Shown here one piece after another: positions 32,795 to 44,340 of a stretch of DNA of 64,000 nt; position 1 is the first letter of the stretch, and each line of letters begins with the position of its first letter. A model generated the notes under the pieces. It was not told the DNA's origin and did not search any database. It worked only from the letters and a program-made list of their open reading frames with translations. Source of the DNA: Geosiphon pyriformis (Eukaryota > Glomeromycota > Glomeromycetes > Archaeosporales > Geosiphonaceae). The DNA lies in contig JAAOMT010000647.1 of NCBI GenBank assembly GCA_016748015.1, positions 128,880-192,879 on the forward strand, written 5' to 3'. Both the position numbers and the translations under genes were made by a program.

Positions 32795-33449
32795 TGTTAT
32801 AAGTTAGAATAACAAGCTAACAGATAACAAAGGAGAACAGAATTGTAGGGTGATGAAAAAAATCAAATAAAATTCAACTTCAAAGAATGAATTGAATTAA
32901 TATAGATTCAATGTACAAGATCAGTTTTATAAAATATCTCAGTTACTATACTTTTTAAAGGATAACCAAAGAATTTGAAGGTAAAGAAATAGTCTGCACT
33001 GTCAACAAATGATCACACTCTGATATAATTTTATGCCTTATGTTGGTGCTCTTAGAATTCAATATTAGGTATCAGATGTACTTTTTAGTCACATTTTATT
33101 CAATAATCTTCAAATGCTGCAATTACATATTTTGGAAAAAAGATAGGGAATAACCAATAAGTAATCTTTTATTTTTAAGATATTCAGATACTTGAAGGTA
33201 GGAAAAGAAAAATTAGCAAGAAGAGAAAGATTAAGATGAAGTTGTTATTTTATTTCTTTATTTCTTTTAATTCTTATATATTTTTCTATAGCTAAAAAAT
33301 TCATTACTTATATAGCTATTAAAAGTGGTTAATAATCAGATCAACAACTAGGTCAATAATCACTATCTAAAAATAGAGTGGCTAATTATGTGACATCAGT
33401 GGCTAATACATGTAATAATTAATAAAAAGTATAGGTTTTAACCATAATA
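32795..33449 (-). repeat. 5' LTR of 3J
   Basis: 655 bp, minus strand TATTATGG to CTTATAACA. It carries the same TTGATC-type short repeats (33335-33365) and TATA region as the 3' LTR. It is slightly longer than the 3' LTR through small indels. Confidence 0.88.
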
Positions 33450-33880
33450 GTATTTTTGTATCAAATAATCACTTTGTTTTATCCATATATAAGTTCTGAA
33501 TATTCAGATGTTGTCTTAAATAAAAATAACAAAAGTTTCTTAGAAATTGTTGTATCTACTAGTTCCAAGTTTTTTTGGTCAATTCTTGGTATAGTATAAC
33601 TTTTGTTTGTACTTCTATTGCCATTTTTACTTTTAGAATTATTTTGTTAATGATGTTTTTTGGTTTTCTCTGTACTTTGTATTGGGGTTTTTTCTTTGTA
33701 TCTTTATATCAAATAATTTTTTGGTTAATTGTAATTTCCATATTTTGTTGTTGAATTAGTTGGAATAATTGTTGTGCCAGTATGTGGATATTGTTAATAA
33801 TTTCCATTTTTTTGGTATTTTTTGTCACATGCTAATTTTTTATATAAAGTTTTGATGTTTTAATTTAATATGTTCATGTT
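33450..33880 (-). pseudogene. Integrase extension of 1G, N-terminal part
   Basis: Same sequence class as 7219-7730 of 1A on the opposite strand, including QELTKK, W-x2-QQFLRNFCYFYLRQHLNI and ELIYG near 33490. It is interrupted by 3J at 33449. Unknown function. Confidence 0.55.
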
Positions 33881-35200
33881 GATAATTATTATTGGTTCTA
33901 AATTTCATGGAATTTTTTCTGGTTGAACTAGTATTCTCTGTATTCTCAATTGTAGAATATTATTGGTTAATAATAATACTATACTATGGTATAGTTTTAG
34001 TTGATCATTATGTGCTGCTTTGGCTAAAATTTTGTTGTTTTATTTTAATTTATAAGCTCTATTTCTTAGAATTTCTTCTATGTAAAATAATCTATCCCAT
34101 TTGGGGTCAAATTTTTTATTCTATTGTTTTTCTGCTTTGGTACAATATAATAGTACTTTGTCTCCAATCCTGAATTTTATTGGTTTGTTTGATAACTGGC
34201 TATTATGTTATTTTTTTTGTTTTTTTTGTGATTTTTGAATATTATCAGCTGTTTTTTGTCTTTTGTTTTCTAGTGTTTCCATTAATTTGTATGTTTTTCT
34301 TAATAATGTTTTTTGGAAATTGGCTTCTGTTATTGGTTTTGTTGGATATATATTAATGTTTATTTCTATTGGTAATGTTGCTGTTCTATTATAAACAAAT
34401 TCAAATAGTATTGCTTGTGTGGTATCTTGTTTCATTGTTCAATAAGCAAATAACATTGATAGAATAAACAAATCCCATTCATTCTGATTTTTTTAACTGA
34501 TTTTGGCAATTGCTTTATACAATGTTCTATTAAATCTTTCAACTAAACCATTTGTTTGTGGATAATATAATAATGATAATAGTCTCTTGATCTTAAATCT
34601 TTGGCTTAATTTTGCTAATGTTTTGTTTACAAAATGAGTTCTTTAATCTGATAACAATTTTTTTAGACATCTATGCTAACAAATCAAATCTTGGTGAGCA
34701 AATTTGGCTACAGATTCTGTATTCACTCTTTGAATTGCTTTCATTTCTGGCCATTTTGTAAGATAGTTTATGGCTACTGCTATATAATGGTTGCTTTTGC
34801 TGATTATTGTTAATAGTCCAACTAAGTTAATTCCAATTCTGTCAAATGGTTGTTCTACTTTAATTGGTTTTAGTGATTTATTAAGGTTTGTTCTTTTTCT
34901 TCTTTAACAAGTATCACAATTTTGAACATATTGATAGCCAATAGTATTTTTTTCTGGTTCTTTTTATGGTTGCTTCTTTATGAAAGTGTCCTGCTGTTGA
35001 ATCTAAGTACATATTGTATAGTATTGTTTTTTTTTTGATTTTGTGATTACTCTGAGTAGTTGATTTAGATTTTTTCTGTTTTTCTGGTATAATATATTTT
35101 GGTGAGTAATAAAATATTTGGATTGTTGTTTTATGTTGTTCTGTTTTTTTGGAGATAATTTCTCTTTAAACTACTAAGTATTAATATAGTGTTGGAATTG
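33881..35200 (-). pseudogene. Integrase relic of 1G
   Basis: On the minus strand: NCDTC at the end of the HHCC domain (about 34910), FDRIGINLVGLLTIIS, KMTAMKAIQRVNTESVAKFAHQ, the second Asp in LLSD, and NGLVERFNRTLYKAIAKIS (Glu kept). The frame 34435-34208 follows (KQDTTQAILFEFVYNRTATL), then the GPY/F-like part near 34080-34040. There are many indels and stops. Confidence 0.8.
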
Positions 35201-35676
35201 TTGATATTTTTGTGTATTTATCTTTTATTATATTTTTGGGTTGTAATGTTCTTAGATTTGTTTTATTTACAACAAACCATTGGTATTTCTATTTTCTTTT
35301 CTTTTTTTATAATGTACTGTATATTTGAATAGTAAAAGTTTTATTTTTTATCTGACATGGCAGTCATTTCCAAATTTTTGCTTCTGAATTAATGTCAATT
35401 CTTTGTAATCAGTGTATATGTCAAATTTTTGGCTCAAGTATTTCTTCTATTTTATAACTGCCCAATAAATAGCTAAGTGTTCTAATGCTGGTATCTTATA
35501 GTTTTTTTCAGCTGGACTTAAGCTGTAACTAGTATATGCTACTGGATGTTCTCTTCTATTGTGTCCTCTCTGTAATAATACTGCTTAACCTAATACATTA
35601 GTGGTAATAATAAATGGTTTGTTATGATCTAAATAGATTAATACTGGTGCTTAGATGAGCTTTCTTCTTAAAGTAT
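35201..35676 (-). pseudogene. RNase H relic of 1G, main part
   Basis: Minus-strand TNVLG, ALAVLLQRGHNRREHPVAY, SYSLSPAEKNYKIPALEHLA and AVIK. Interrupted by 3K at 35677; the first strand of the domain is at 43358-43440 (KYEWNKVQQKAFNT). Confidence 0.7.
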
Positions 35677-36342
35677 TGTTATGATTAAAATCTATATCTC
35701 TTATTAATTATCACATGTATTAGCCACTAATATCATATAATTAACCATTCTATTTTTAAATAGTAATTATTGACCTGATCAATAACTTAACCATTGACTT
35801 AATCATTGATCACTTTTAATAGCTATATAAGGGATGAATTTTTTAGCTGTAGAAAAGCATATAAGAAAAAGAAAAAAATAAAATAAAATAATAACTTCAT
35901 CTCAATTTTTTTCTTATCACTAATTTCTCTTTCTCTACCTTCAAGTATCTAAACATCTTAAAGATAAAAGATTACTTATTGGTTATTTCCTACCCTTTTC
36001 CTGAAACATGTAATTGTAGCATTTAAAAATTATTAAATAAAACATGACTGAAGAGTACATCTAATATCTGATATTGAATTCTAAAAGTGCTGATGTAAGA
36101 CATAAAATTATACCAGTGTGTAATTATTTGTTAACAGTATGAACTATCTCTCTATCTTTAGATTCCCCAGTTATCTTTTGAAAAGTATAGTAACTGAGAT
36201 ATTTTATGAGACTAATCTTGCATATTGAATTTATACTTATTTAATTCGCTTTTTGAAGTTGAATTTTCTTTGATTCCTTTTCATTACTCTACAATCTTGT
36301 TTTTCTTTGCTATCTATTAGCTTGTTACTCCAACCTATAACA
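35677..36342 (+). repeat. 5' LTR of 3K
   Basis: 666 bp, TGTTATGATTAAAATC to CTATAACA. Short repeated words (TTGAC/TAATCATTGA) at about 35770-35815, TATA-like CTATATAAGGGATG at about 35823, and a purine-rich leader. Confidence 0.9.
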
Positions 36343-36348
36343 TAAAAG

Positions 36349-36366
36349 TGGTGCTTTCTGTAAGGT
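36349..36366 (+). promoter_or_regulatory. Primer binding site of 3K
   Basis: TGGTGCTTTCTGTAAGG, 6 nt after the LTR; it shares its first 7 nt with the sites of families 1 and 2. Confidence 0.65.
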
Positions 36367-36394
36367 TGTTAAAATTTACTTTGTTTCTTATTGT

Positions 36395-37960
36395 ATGGAT
36401 AATTATTCATATCTGTCACAATAATCAAAAAAACACTTTGAAGTATACAACAAAAATGATCTAGACTTTATTGAACTTAATCCTTTGTCTTTTTGCTTGA
36501 TTTGCTTCTCCATTAAAAAACAATCCAGTAGACAATTTTAAGACTTTTGGAACTGGTTCCTAAATGAGCATTCAGCTGAAACTTACACAGCTTATACAAC
36601 TTATTACTTTGACCAAGCTTATTCTGAAGATAACTTTGAAGAAAGAAACAACAGTATCAATTAGCTTTTATACTCAACCACCTTTGAACAACAGCTTCCT
36701 GATTCTAAATATCTAAATTACCAAATTCATATTTGGATTGCTGCTTATTAGCTAGTAGAGACTCCTTTTGAAACAAAAAAAGAAAGCTATCAAACTGCTC
36801 CTGTTTTTGACTTCTTCTTAAGTAAATCAGAACATTATACACAAACAGTTACTTCTGAACCAATGGCTCAAAACTCTATACAATAAAACATTTTAATTGC
36901 CTTCTAAGGTATATAGACTGTTTTAGGGTGAAGAAAAAACACCCCATTACTATTATTTAGAGATGATACTCAAGATCTAATTGAATGATTAGATGATTTT
37001 GAAAGAGCTGTCACAGCCAACCAATATAATAATGAATACAAGTTTCAAATCATTAGTGGCTATCTTCAAGACTTTTCTGCTACTTGGTTCTCACAAGAAA
37101 CTAATATTGGTGCTTACCAAAGAATTATTAGATAGACACCAACAAATGCTGGAGAAGAAAACACCTCTTTTACAACCCAGTTTAAAACTAAATTTAAAAC
37201 TCCTATTTTAATCTCAAAATGGTATATGAAATTAGAAAGAAGAACTTAAGACCTTTGTGAAGTTGTAACCAAATATGCCAAAGCAATCAGAAAGTTAATC
37301 AAGTGAATAGACCCTGGAAGGAATTGAACAGAAGAGCAAAAGATTTATTTCTTTACAAAAGAATTGAGAACTAATTTTTCCTATGCTTTTTGGCTCCTCT
37401 TAGTCCTAAAAGATAATTCTACAATAAATATGGCTATTGAACTTGCCCAGAGAATAAAAAACAATCAAAGAATGTACTTAAGATCTACACTTCCAGTTTT
37501 TGCTCCTGTTTTTGTTATGGCTTCTGCTTTCCAAATGGCTGCTACCTCATTTGCTTCCCAAACTCAAGACCCAAATGAACAGTTGATAGATAGACTTACA
37601 GCCAATCTTGCCTAGTTACTGGAATCCTTAATCCAAGCAGTCAAAGATAATTAGCAACCACAAAGACCCAGAATTGAAACCCGTTTTAATCAGCTCCAAC
37701 AACTCCCTTATCAAAGGCAACAAAATCATGGTCCATCTGTATGTTATCATTGTAGAGTAACTAGATATTTCTCCAAAGATTCCAACAATCCCCCATTGCC
37801 TCCCCCAGCTTCCAGAAATAATGACAATTAAAACAACAGAACCATTAACAACAATGTCTTTAATTAAAGACCCAATTATATCAACATCAATTTCTTTGGA
37901 AAGAATCCCCTAGTTAAAGCTACTGTATATTAGCCTTTAAACTGGTAGATGCATCTTCAA
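36395..37960 (+). pseudogene. gag: gag relic of 3K
   Basis: ATG at 36395 (MDNYSYLSQ, then TAA where 3J has CAA). The core domain is visible as DDTQDLIE, DDFERAVTANQYNNEYKFQI, LQDFSATWFSQ and, after frameshifts, KIYFFTKELRTNFSYAFWLL and TINMAIELAQRIKNNQRM (37364-37615). The knuckle at 37743-37784 has lost His (Tyr) and the last Cys (Ser). Stops are mostly TAG/TAA/TGA at Gln and Trp codons. Confidence 0.78.
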
Positions 37961-39040
37961 AAAATAAGAGTGCAAGCCAACCAGAAGAAAACCTTTTTTA
38001 TGCTTTTAACTAATTAATGATGACCATAACATGGATAAACTAACAATCAACATTTCTGAATCAACAAGAAAGAAAAAAAAAGCCAAGATTGATTTTGTTT
38101 TAGACCCAAACAAAGCATTCAAATCAACTGCTAATAACAATGAACCACCAAAGACTAAAGTTTTTAAAAATCCTCCAAAATTGGAATCTCCAGAAATAGT
38201 ACAAAAACCTGGCCCCTATTCTGTTGTTAAAGATCTCATAGAAACTTTTGCTTACATTATCTTTGGCCAGAGAATGACCCATCCCAAATTCAGAAAAAAT
38301 TTTTACAAATCTTTGGTTTTCAAGAAAAAGACACCAAAAATCAACAAAGTCTATGCCAAACTAAACTTGCTGACAACAACAATGTTACTCCTCTTATTTG
38401 TAAAGTTCAAATGGCTGGTTACTTTATAGATCTGATCCTGGACAGTAGATCATCTGTTAGTGTTATTGCTAAACACTTCTTAAAAGCAATTGGCAGAAAG
38501 ATTGATGAACTATTCACATGACTAATGACTGATGTACAGTGTAACAAGAAGAAAGATCTGAACATAGCCAAAGCTGTTCCTGTCTGAATCAACAGCATCA
38601 GCATTGAAACTGACATGGAAATATCTGAAGCAAAAAAATACATCATAATAATTGGCAATAAATGGCTCAAGAAAGCAAAAGTCTTGCTTAATTATGAACT
38701 CTGTAAACTGACCATCAGATGTAATAAAAAACCCATTATGGTTAAGTGTCACTATTGGACAACTCCTCTAATATTCAAACAAAGCCAAGAAGAAGAGCAA
38801 TTAGATAAGTCAGATAATGAAAAAAGTGACAAAAAAGATGAACAAAAAGAACAAAAAAAAACTGCTGAACTTGCCTATACCATTTTTACCAATAATGGCA
38901 AGCCATTAGATAATGTCAAAGCAGATAAAAAAAGAATCATGGTAAATGACAAGCTAATCTGCTGGTCCTATTATAATATTTTTAGAAGAATCTTTAACAG
39001 AAAGCCTGGCAAGAAAGCCAAATACAGTTATTGGTGATAT
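37961..39040 (+). pseudogene. Protease region of 3K
   Basis: A Lys-rich segment (38031-38429, TRKKKKAKIDFVLDPNKAF) precedes the retropepsin site L-I-L-D-S-R-S-S-V at 38441-38449 (Gly to Arg). The second part, 38615-39037, has AKKYIIIIGNKWLKKAKVLL, a Lys/Asp/Glu-rich linker and the KRIMVNDKLICW tail. A frameshift near 38400 separates the halves. Confidence 0.78.
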
Positions 39041-40130
39041 GGTCTTTGTGTTTGGTATTGGTGCAACAAACTTTTGTATTCTTCTAGTAATAAATACAAG
39101 TCCTGCTTAATATATTACAAATATTGGGAGCCAATTAGTTTAATATCCAGAAAAAAACTAAAAGAAGTACAAAAGTCTTTTGAGAATAAACCAACTGAAA
39201 TCTAATTACTTGTAGTAGAATAAAAAAAACCCTCTCCTGAAAAAAAAAAATAGATATTGAAAATCTATTGGCTAAAAATAGCCCAATTATTTCAAAAAAA
39301 GTAACACCTCTGGACAAACTCATGTGATACAACACACTATTACCACCAAAGAAACTTATTCCATTCATTTGAAGTCTTATCAATCCAATTAATACAATAA
39401 TAAGTTTATTAAAAAAGAGATAAACCAGATAAAAGATCTTGAGTTCATACAAAAAACCAAGAATGAACGGGCTTTCTCAGTTGTAGTAGTATCCAAAAAA
39501 AATAGAACTTTACACTTCTGTATTGACTACTGCCAATTAAATGCTATCACTGTAAAAGACATGTATTTATCCCCAAAATTGATGCAATACTAGACAAATT
39601 CAATAGTGCTGCTTTCTTCTCAACTATTAACTTAACTGCTAGATTCTAACAAGTAGAGATGAATTCAGAAAGCAGAAAAAAAACTGTCTTTATTATTAAG
39701 TATAGCACTTATGAATTTACAATCATGCTTTTTGGTCTTACCAATGCTCTTCCCACTTTTCAATGCCTAATGAACAAAGTATTTAAATCAGTAAAAGAAA
39801 ACTTTGTTCTGGTCTACTTAGACAACATAATGGTATACTCAAAAATCTGGGATAAACACTTTGAACACTTGCAAAAGATTTTTGACCTTCTTAGAAATGC
39901 TGGCCTTAAAATCAACCCAATTAAATCTTTTTTTGGATGTCAATCCACCTAGTTCCTCAGTCATTTTATTATAAAAGATAGAATTTTCCCTGACCCAGCT
40001 AAAATTGAAAAAGTTCAGAACATTAGACAACCAATAAATGTTCTTGAACTATGCTCTTTCTTTGGTTTGGCTTCTTATTATTACAAATTTATTAAAGATT
40101 TCTCCAAAATCGTCTTTTTATCCAATTAGC
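39041..40130 (+). pseudogene. Reverse transcriptase relic of 3K
   Basis: AFSVVVVSKKNRTLHFCIDY, AAFFSTINLTARF, the frame 39659-39952 with YEFTIMLFGLTNALPTFQ, and palm YLDN at 39815-39826, as in 3J. ALPTFQCLMNKVF and the thumb LCSFFGLASYYYKFIKDFSK follow. The shared YLDN in two independent insertions is noted separately. Confidence 0.83.
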
Positions 40131-40690
40131 TACTCAGAAAAAATGTCAATTATTACTGGGCCATTCATCAACAAAAAGTTTTTGAAATTCTGAAGGAAAA
40201 ACTTGTTACTAAACCAATTCTTAAACAATCTGACTTGGACCAATCTTTTATCTTCCACACTAATACATCTGGCTATGAACTTGGTGCTGTTTTCTTACAA
40301 AAAAATGAAAATGACAGAGAACATACTATAGCATATGCCAGTAGATCTTTTACACAAGCAGAAAAAAACTATTCAGTAACTGAACAAAAATGTTTAGCAA
40401 TAGTTTAGACTACTAATTATTGGGATCAATATTTTCTTGGTGTGAAATTCCTAGTGGTGACAGATTATTAAGTCTTGGTTTGGCTGTGCAACAAAAAAAA
40501 GTTGGAACATAAATAGATAACTTACTGAATATTTCATCTAAATGAATTTGACTATGATATTTAACATCACAAAGGAGCTAATCATCAAAATGTTGATGCT
40601 TTCTTCAAACTTACTATCCAGTAATAGTACAACTTTTCTACCAAACCAACTTAATTATTAGTAACTCCCTTATAAACAAACACAATAATA
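40131..40690 (+). pseudogene. RNase H relic of 3K
   Basis: KVFEILKEKLVTKPILKQ, FHTNTSGYELGAVF (first Asp changed), REHTIAYASRSFTQAEKNY, TEQKCLAIV with Lys at the Glu position, and VVTDY. The frame is broken by TAG (40409) and others. Confidence 0.75.
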
Positions 40691-41928
40691 GACTTGGACA
40701 ACTATTCTGTTTTAATAGAATTTTTGGGTAAAGGGCATTACCCATTGGACTACACTTGACAGCAAAGAGATCATTTGTGTAAACAATCAAATTTCTATTT
40801 AATTCACCAGAACCAATTATATAAAAGAAACAAAAAAGATCCTGACTGTCTCTAAAGAGTTATTAGATTTGAAGAAAAAGAAATTGTAATATATAACATG
40901 TACACTGACTCATTAGCTGAACACTTTGGAAAAACAAAAACAATTCAGAAAACCTTAGTTTGTTATTATTGGCCTATCTTAGAAAAAGACATTGCTGAAT
41001 ATATCAAAACCTGTGACATTTACCAAAGAAGAAATAAACCCAATCACAAAAAAAATATCCATCCAATCTCTGTTGATCAACCATTTGACAAAATTGATAT
41101 AGATGTTGTTGGACCTTTAACAATAACTTCTAATGGCAACAGATATATTATTACAGCTACCAACTATCTTACAAAGTGGGTAGAAGCAAGAGTTATTCCA
41201 GACCAAACAGCATTTTCAATAGCTAATTTCATTTATGAAGATATTATCTGCTATTATGGCTGCCCCAAAGAACTTTTATCTGATAGAAAAAGAGCTTTTC
41301 TCAGTACACTAGTTAAAGAACTTTGTAGAAAAATAAGAATATGTCATAAACTTTTTTTTTCTTACTACTCTCAAACAAATGGCCTAGTAGAACATTTTAA
41401 TAGAGCACTATGTAAAACTCTAGCCAAAACCAGTAAAGAAACAAACTTATAAGACAAAGTACTGTCTTTAGCTTTGTTTGTTTATAGAACTGTGAATTAT
41501 GACATAACAGATTATAAACTTTTTTATCTGTTCTATGGATGCATGACAACACTATCAATAGAAACTAATATTAAAACAATACTTTTTGAAAAGATCACAA
41601 TAGAAAATTACAAAAACATTTTGGTACTATTCTTAACTCCTTGATAAAAGCACAAATAGTTGCTTTTGAAAAGATAAAACAGTTTCAAAAAAAGCTTAAA
41701 AAGAAGAAAATCTATAAAACACTTTCTTTAAGTATTGGTGACTTGGTATTGGAATATCATTTAAACAGAGATAATGTCTATGTTAATAAATTTTCTAGCC
41801 AATGGAAAAAACTTTTTATAGTCAACAAAGTTTTGAATAATAGTTCTTATATTTTTTAAGATCAATCTAAAACAATCTTCAATGATTATCCTGTTTATAG
41901 TACACAACTCAAAAAATATCATAAATGA
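40691..41928 (+). pseudogene. Integrase relic of 3K with complete DDE triad
   Basis: The frame 40898-41452 (184 codons) holds the HHCC end (EHFGKTKTIQKTLVCYYWPI, TCDIYQRR; last ligand Tyr as in 3J) and the catalytic core with IDIDVVGPLTITS (Asp), LLSDRKRAF (Asp) and NGLVEHFNRALCKTLAKTS (Glu). A TAA follows at 41450. The C-terminal 41641-41859 is Lys-rich, with LSIGDLVLEYHLNRD and FSSQWKKLFIVNKVLNNS, a GPY/F-like fold. It ends at TGA 41926, just before the next ORF. Confidence 0.87.
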
Positions 41929-41933
41929 TTTGA

Positions 41934-42597
41934 TTGGTTGCCTGTTGTGGTAATACCAATCCAAATAATCAGCAAAAATCAAGTATAAATAAATGCATTG
42001 TTTCCAAAACAGAAGTATCTTTAATTGCCATAAACAATTATTTTTTGAATCAAAACATTCAAAATGCTTTCTATGTTTTTCATGAGTATTGGATCAAAAA
42101 CTATTCAAATACTACTCTGACCATTGGAAAACAAACTACTATAACTGATAACAATAGAATATATACTGTTATTAAACCAAAAAAAAAGACTATTAGAAGA
42201 AAAAAAATTGGTAATAAAATAGATAAATATTTGTTAGAAAGTATAACAGCAGTTATACTCTCATTTTCTAACACAATTGGAAAAACAATCCAAGAAATTT
42301 TGCCTATAGACAAAAATTTGTTATATAAAAAACAATTAGAACTCTATAGTTGTCTTGGTAAAATCATAGAAGATATAAAACTCATGAAGAAAACAACTTC
42401 AAAGATACAGGCAGAAATTTTGAACATTATATAGTTAGATGTTTCAAGAGTTTTAACTATTGCTAAAAGAGCCAAAACTTTAATACAAAGATTTGGTCTT
42501 TTAGATACAAAACTCATTTCATTTCAAGTATTATATATCCTATTCACAAAAAACTTCAACAAACTAGTTAGTTTTAAGTTAGATAAAACTTTTTAAA
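41934..42597 (+). pseudogene. Post-integrase ORF of 3K, unknown function
   Basis: Counterpart of the 3J ORF at 26612-27274. It opens in a frame different from integrase right after a TGA (41931) and runs 166 codons to a TAG (42433, CAG in 3J), then on to KLVSFKLDKTF-stop. It keeps YVFHEYWIKNYSNTTLTIGK, the basic patch RRKKIGNKIDKYLLESI and LLYKKQLELYSCLGKIIEDI. High conservation with 3J over the whole length suggests that it was under selection when the family was active. Confidence 0.6.
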
Positions 42598-42639
42598 TAG
42601 ATTATACTATGAATAGCTTGATTTCACTAGAGCTCAATC

Positions 42640-42655
42640 TTTTTGAAGAGGATAA
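42640..42655 (+). promoter_or_regulatory. Polypurine tract of 3K
   Basis: A gaagaggata purine run abuts the 3' LTR; the same run is found in inverted form at 26553-26565 in 3J. Confidence 0.6.
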
Positions 42656-43357
42656 TGTTATGATTAAAGCCTATACTTCTTATTAATTATTATATGTATT
42701 AACCACTGATGTTATATAATTAGCCATTCTATTTTTAGATAGTAATTATTGATCTGATTAATGATCTGACCATTGACCTAATCATTGACATGATCATTAA
42801 TCTAGTTATTAATCTAATCATTGACTATTTTTGATAGCTATATAAGCAATGAATTTTTTAGCTATAGAAAAGCATTTAAGAAAAAGAAATAAAAGAAATA
42901 AAATAACAACTTTATCTCAATTTTTTTCTTATTGCTAATTTTTTTTTCTCTATCTTCAAGTATCTGAACATCTTAAAGATAAAAGATTACTTATTGGTTA
43001 TTTTTTACTTTTTTCTTGAAACATGTAATTGTAACATTTGAAGATTATTGAATAAAATATAACTAAAGAGTACATCTGATATCTGATATTGAATTTTAAG
43101 AGTGCCAACATAAGGCATAGAATTATACTAGTATGTAATTATTTGTTGACAGTATAGACTATCTCTTTACCTTCAAATTCTCTGGTTATTTTTTGAAAAG
43201 TATAGTAACTGAAATATTTTATAAGACTGATCTTGCATATTGAATCCATACTCATTCAATTCGCTCTTTGAAGTTGAATTCTCTTTGATTCTTTTTTATT
43301 ACTCTACAATTCTGTTCTCTCTTACTATTTATTAACTTGTTGCTCCAACTTGTAACA
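42656..43357 (+). repeat. 3' LTR of 3K
   Basis: 702 bp, TGTTATGATTAAAGCC to CTTGTAACA. It is 36 bp longer than the 5' LTR because of extra copies of an approximately 12-bp ATTGACCTAATC-like unit at 42755-42830. Confidence 0.9.
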
Positions 43358-44340
43358 GTATTGAAAGCTTTTTGTTGCACTTTATTTCATTCATATTTCA
43401 CATTTTTGGCTTGAAGCTGATAGAGTGGTTGGGCCAATTTGAAGAAGTTTTGAATAAAACAGCAATAATATCTAGTAAATCCCAAAAATGTTCATAGCTC
43501 CATTAAATTTGTTGGTACTAGAAAGTTTTTGACAATTTCAATCTTGTCTGAATCTGTTTTAATGCTGTTTTTGCTTACAACATGTTCTAAAAATTTCAAT
43601 TTCATTTTCCCAAAAAAGCACTTGGTTGCATTTAGTTTTAGTCCTGCTCTTTTTAATCTCTCAAACACTTGCTGAAAATAATAAAGATAATTATTAAATG
43701 TTTTTGAGAATACATTGGTATCATCCAGATAAATCACTACTAATTTTTACAACAGTCCAGTATAAACAATTTTCATTGGTCATTGGAAAGTGACTGGAGT
43801 ATTGGTTAAGCCAAATAACATTACTTCAAATTCAAAATTTTTTTTTTGTGGTGAATGCAGTTTTCTCTTTGTCTTTTAATTTCATGACTACTTGCCAGTA
43901 ACTACTATTTAAATCCAAAGTAGAAAATCATTTCTTCTCTCCAAAAACATCAAATAATTCTTAGATTTGTGGAGTTGAATAACTGTTTCCATGAGTAATA
44001 CTGTTGAGCTTTTTATAATTCACACAAAAACGGATTTTTTCATTTTTCTTATAGACTAGTACTACTGATAACAACCATAAATTCATTAATAGTTGAATTA
44101 ACCCATTGTCCAACATCTGGTTGATTTCTTATTGGATGATTTCATGGCTTGCTAATGGTACTCTGTATGCTTTTTGTTTAATTGGCATTGTATCTTCAAA
44201 CTTGATCTGGTGCTGAATAATGTCAGTTCTGCCAAATTTATTTTTACTAACAAAGATATCAGTAAAATTGTTAAGTAGCATTTTGAGTTGCATATGTTGT
44301 AATGGGTCTAGATTTTTCAAATTCATTTGTTTTAATTGTT
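43358..44340 (-). pseudogene. RT (and first RNase H strand) of 1G, YLDD intact
   Basis: On the minus strand: LKNLDPLQHMQLKMLLNNFT, the MPIKQKAYRVPLASHEI segment (44326-44129), KIRFCVNYKKLNSITHGNSY, STLDLNSSYWQVVMKLK and a LFGLTNTPVTFQ-like stretch. Palm YLDD is at 43720-43731, followed by TNVFSKTFNNYL and RAGLKLNATKCFFGK (43737-43492). TFLGFTRYYCCFIQNFFKL then runs to the interrupted RNase H start (43440-43358). A shift near 43745 breaks the frame. Confidence 0.83.

Larger units (their letters stand above)
25920..33449 (-). mobile_element. Family 3 Ty3-like element 3J (7.5 kb), minus strand
   Basis: LTRs at 25920-26552 (3') and 32795-33449 (5'). Minus-strand order: gag with zinc knuckle, protease, RT, RNase H, integrase, then a separate ORF. 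It is flanked by perfect gtat repeats (25916-25919 and 33450-33453), a 4-bp target duplication in the integrase extension of 1G. Unlike families 1 and 2 it has no Cys-rich/dUTPase block. Frames are broken, but less than in family 1. Confidence 0.92.
35677..43357 (+). mobile_element. Family 3 Ty3-like element 3K (7.7 kb), plus strand
   Basis: LTRs at 35677-36342 and 42656-43357. The order is the same as in 3J. It is inserted in RNase H of 1G with perfect gtat flanks (35673-35676 and 43358-43361). It lies in opposite orientation to 3J, 2.2 kb away. Its integrase is the best kept in the window; Gag, protease and RT are broken. Confidence 0.93.
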
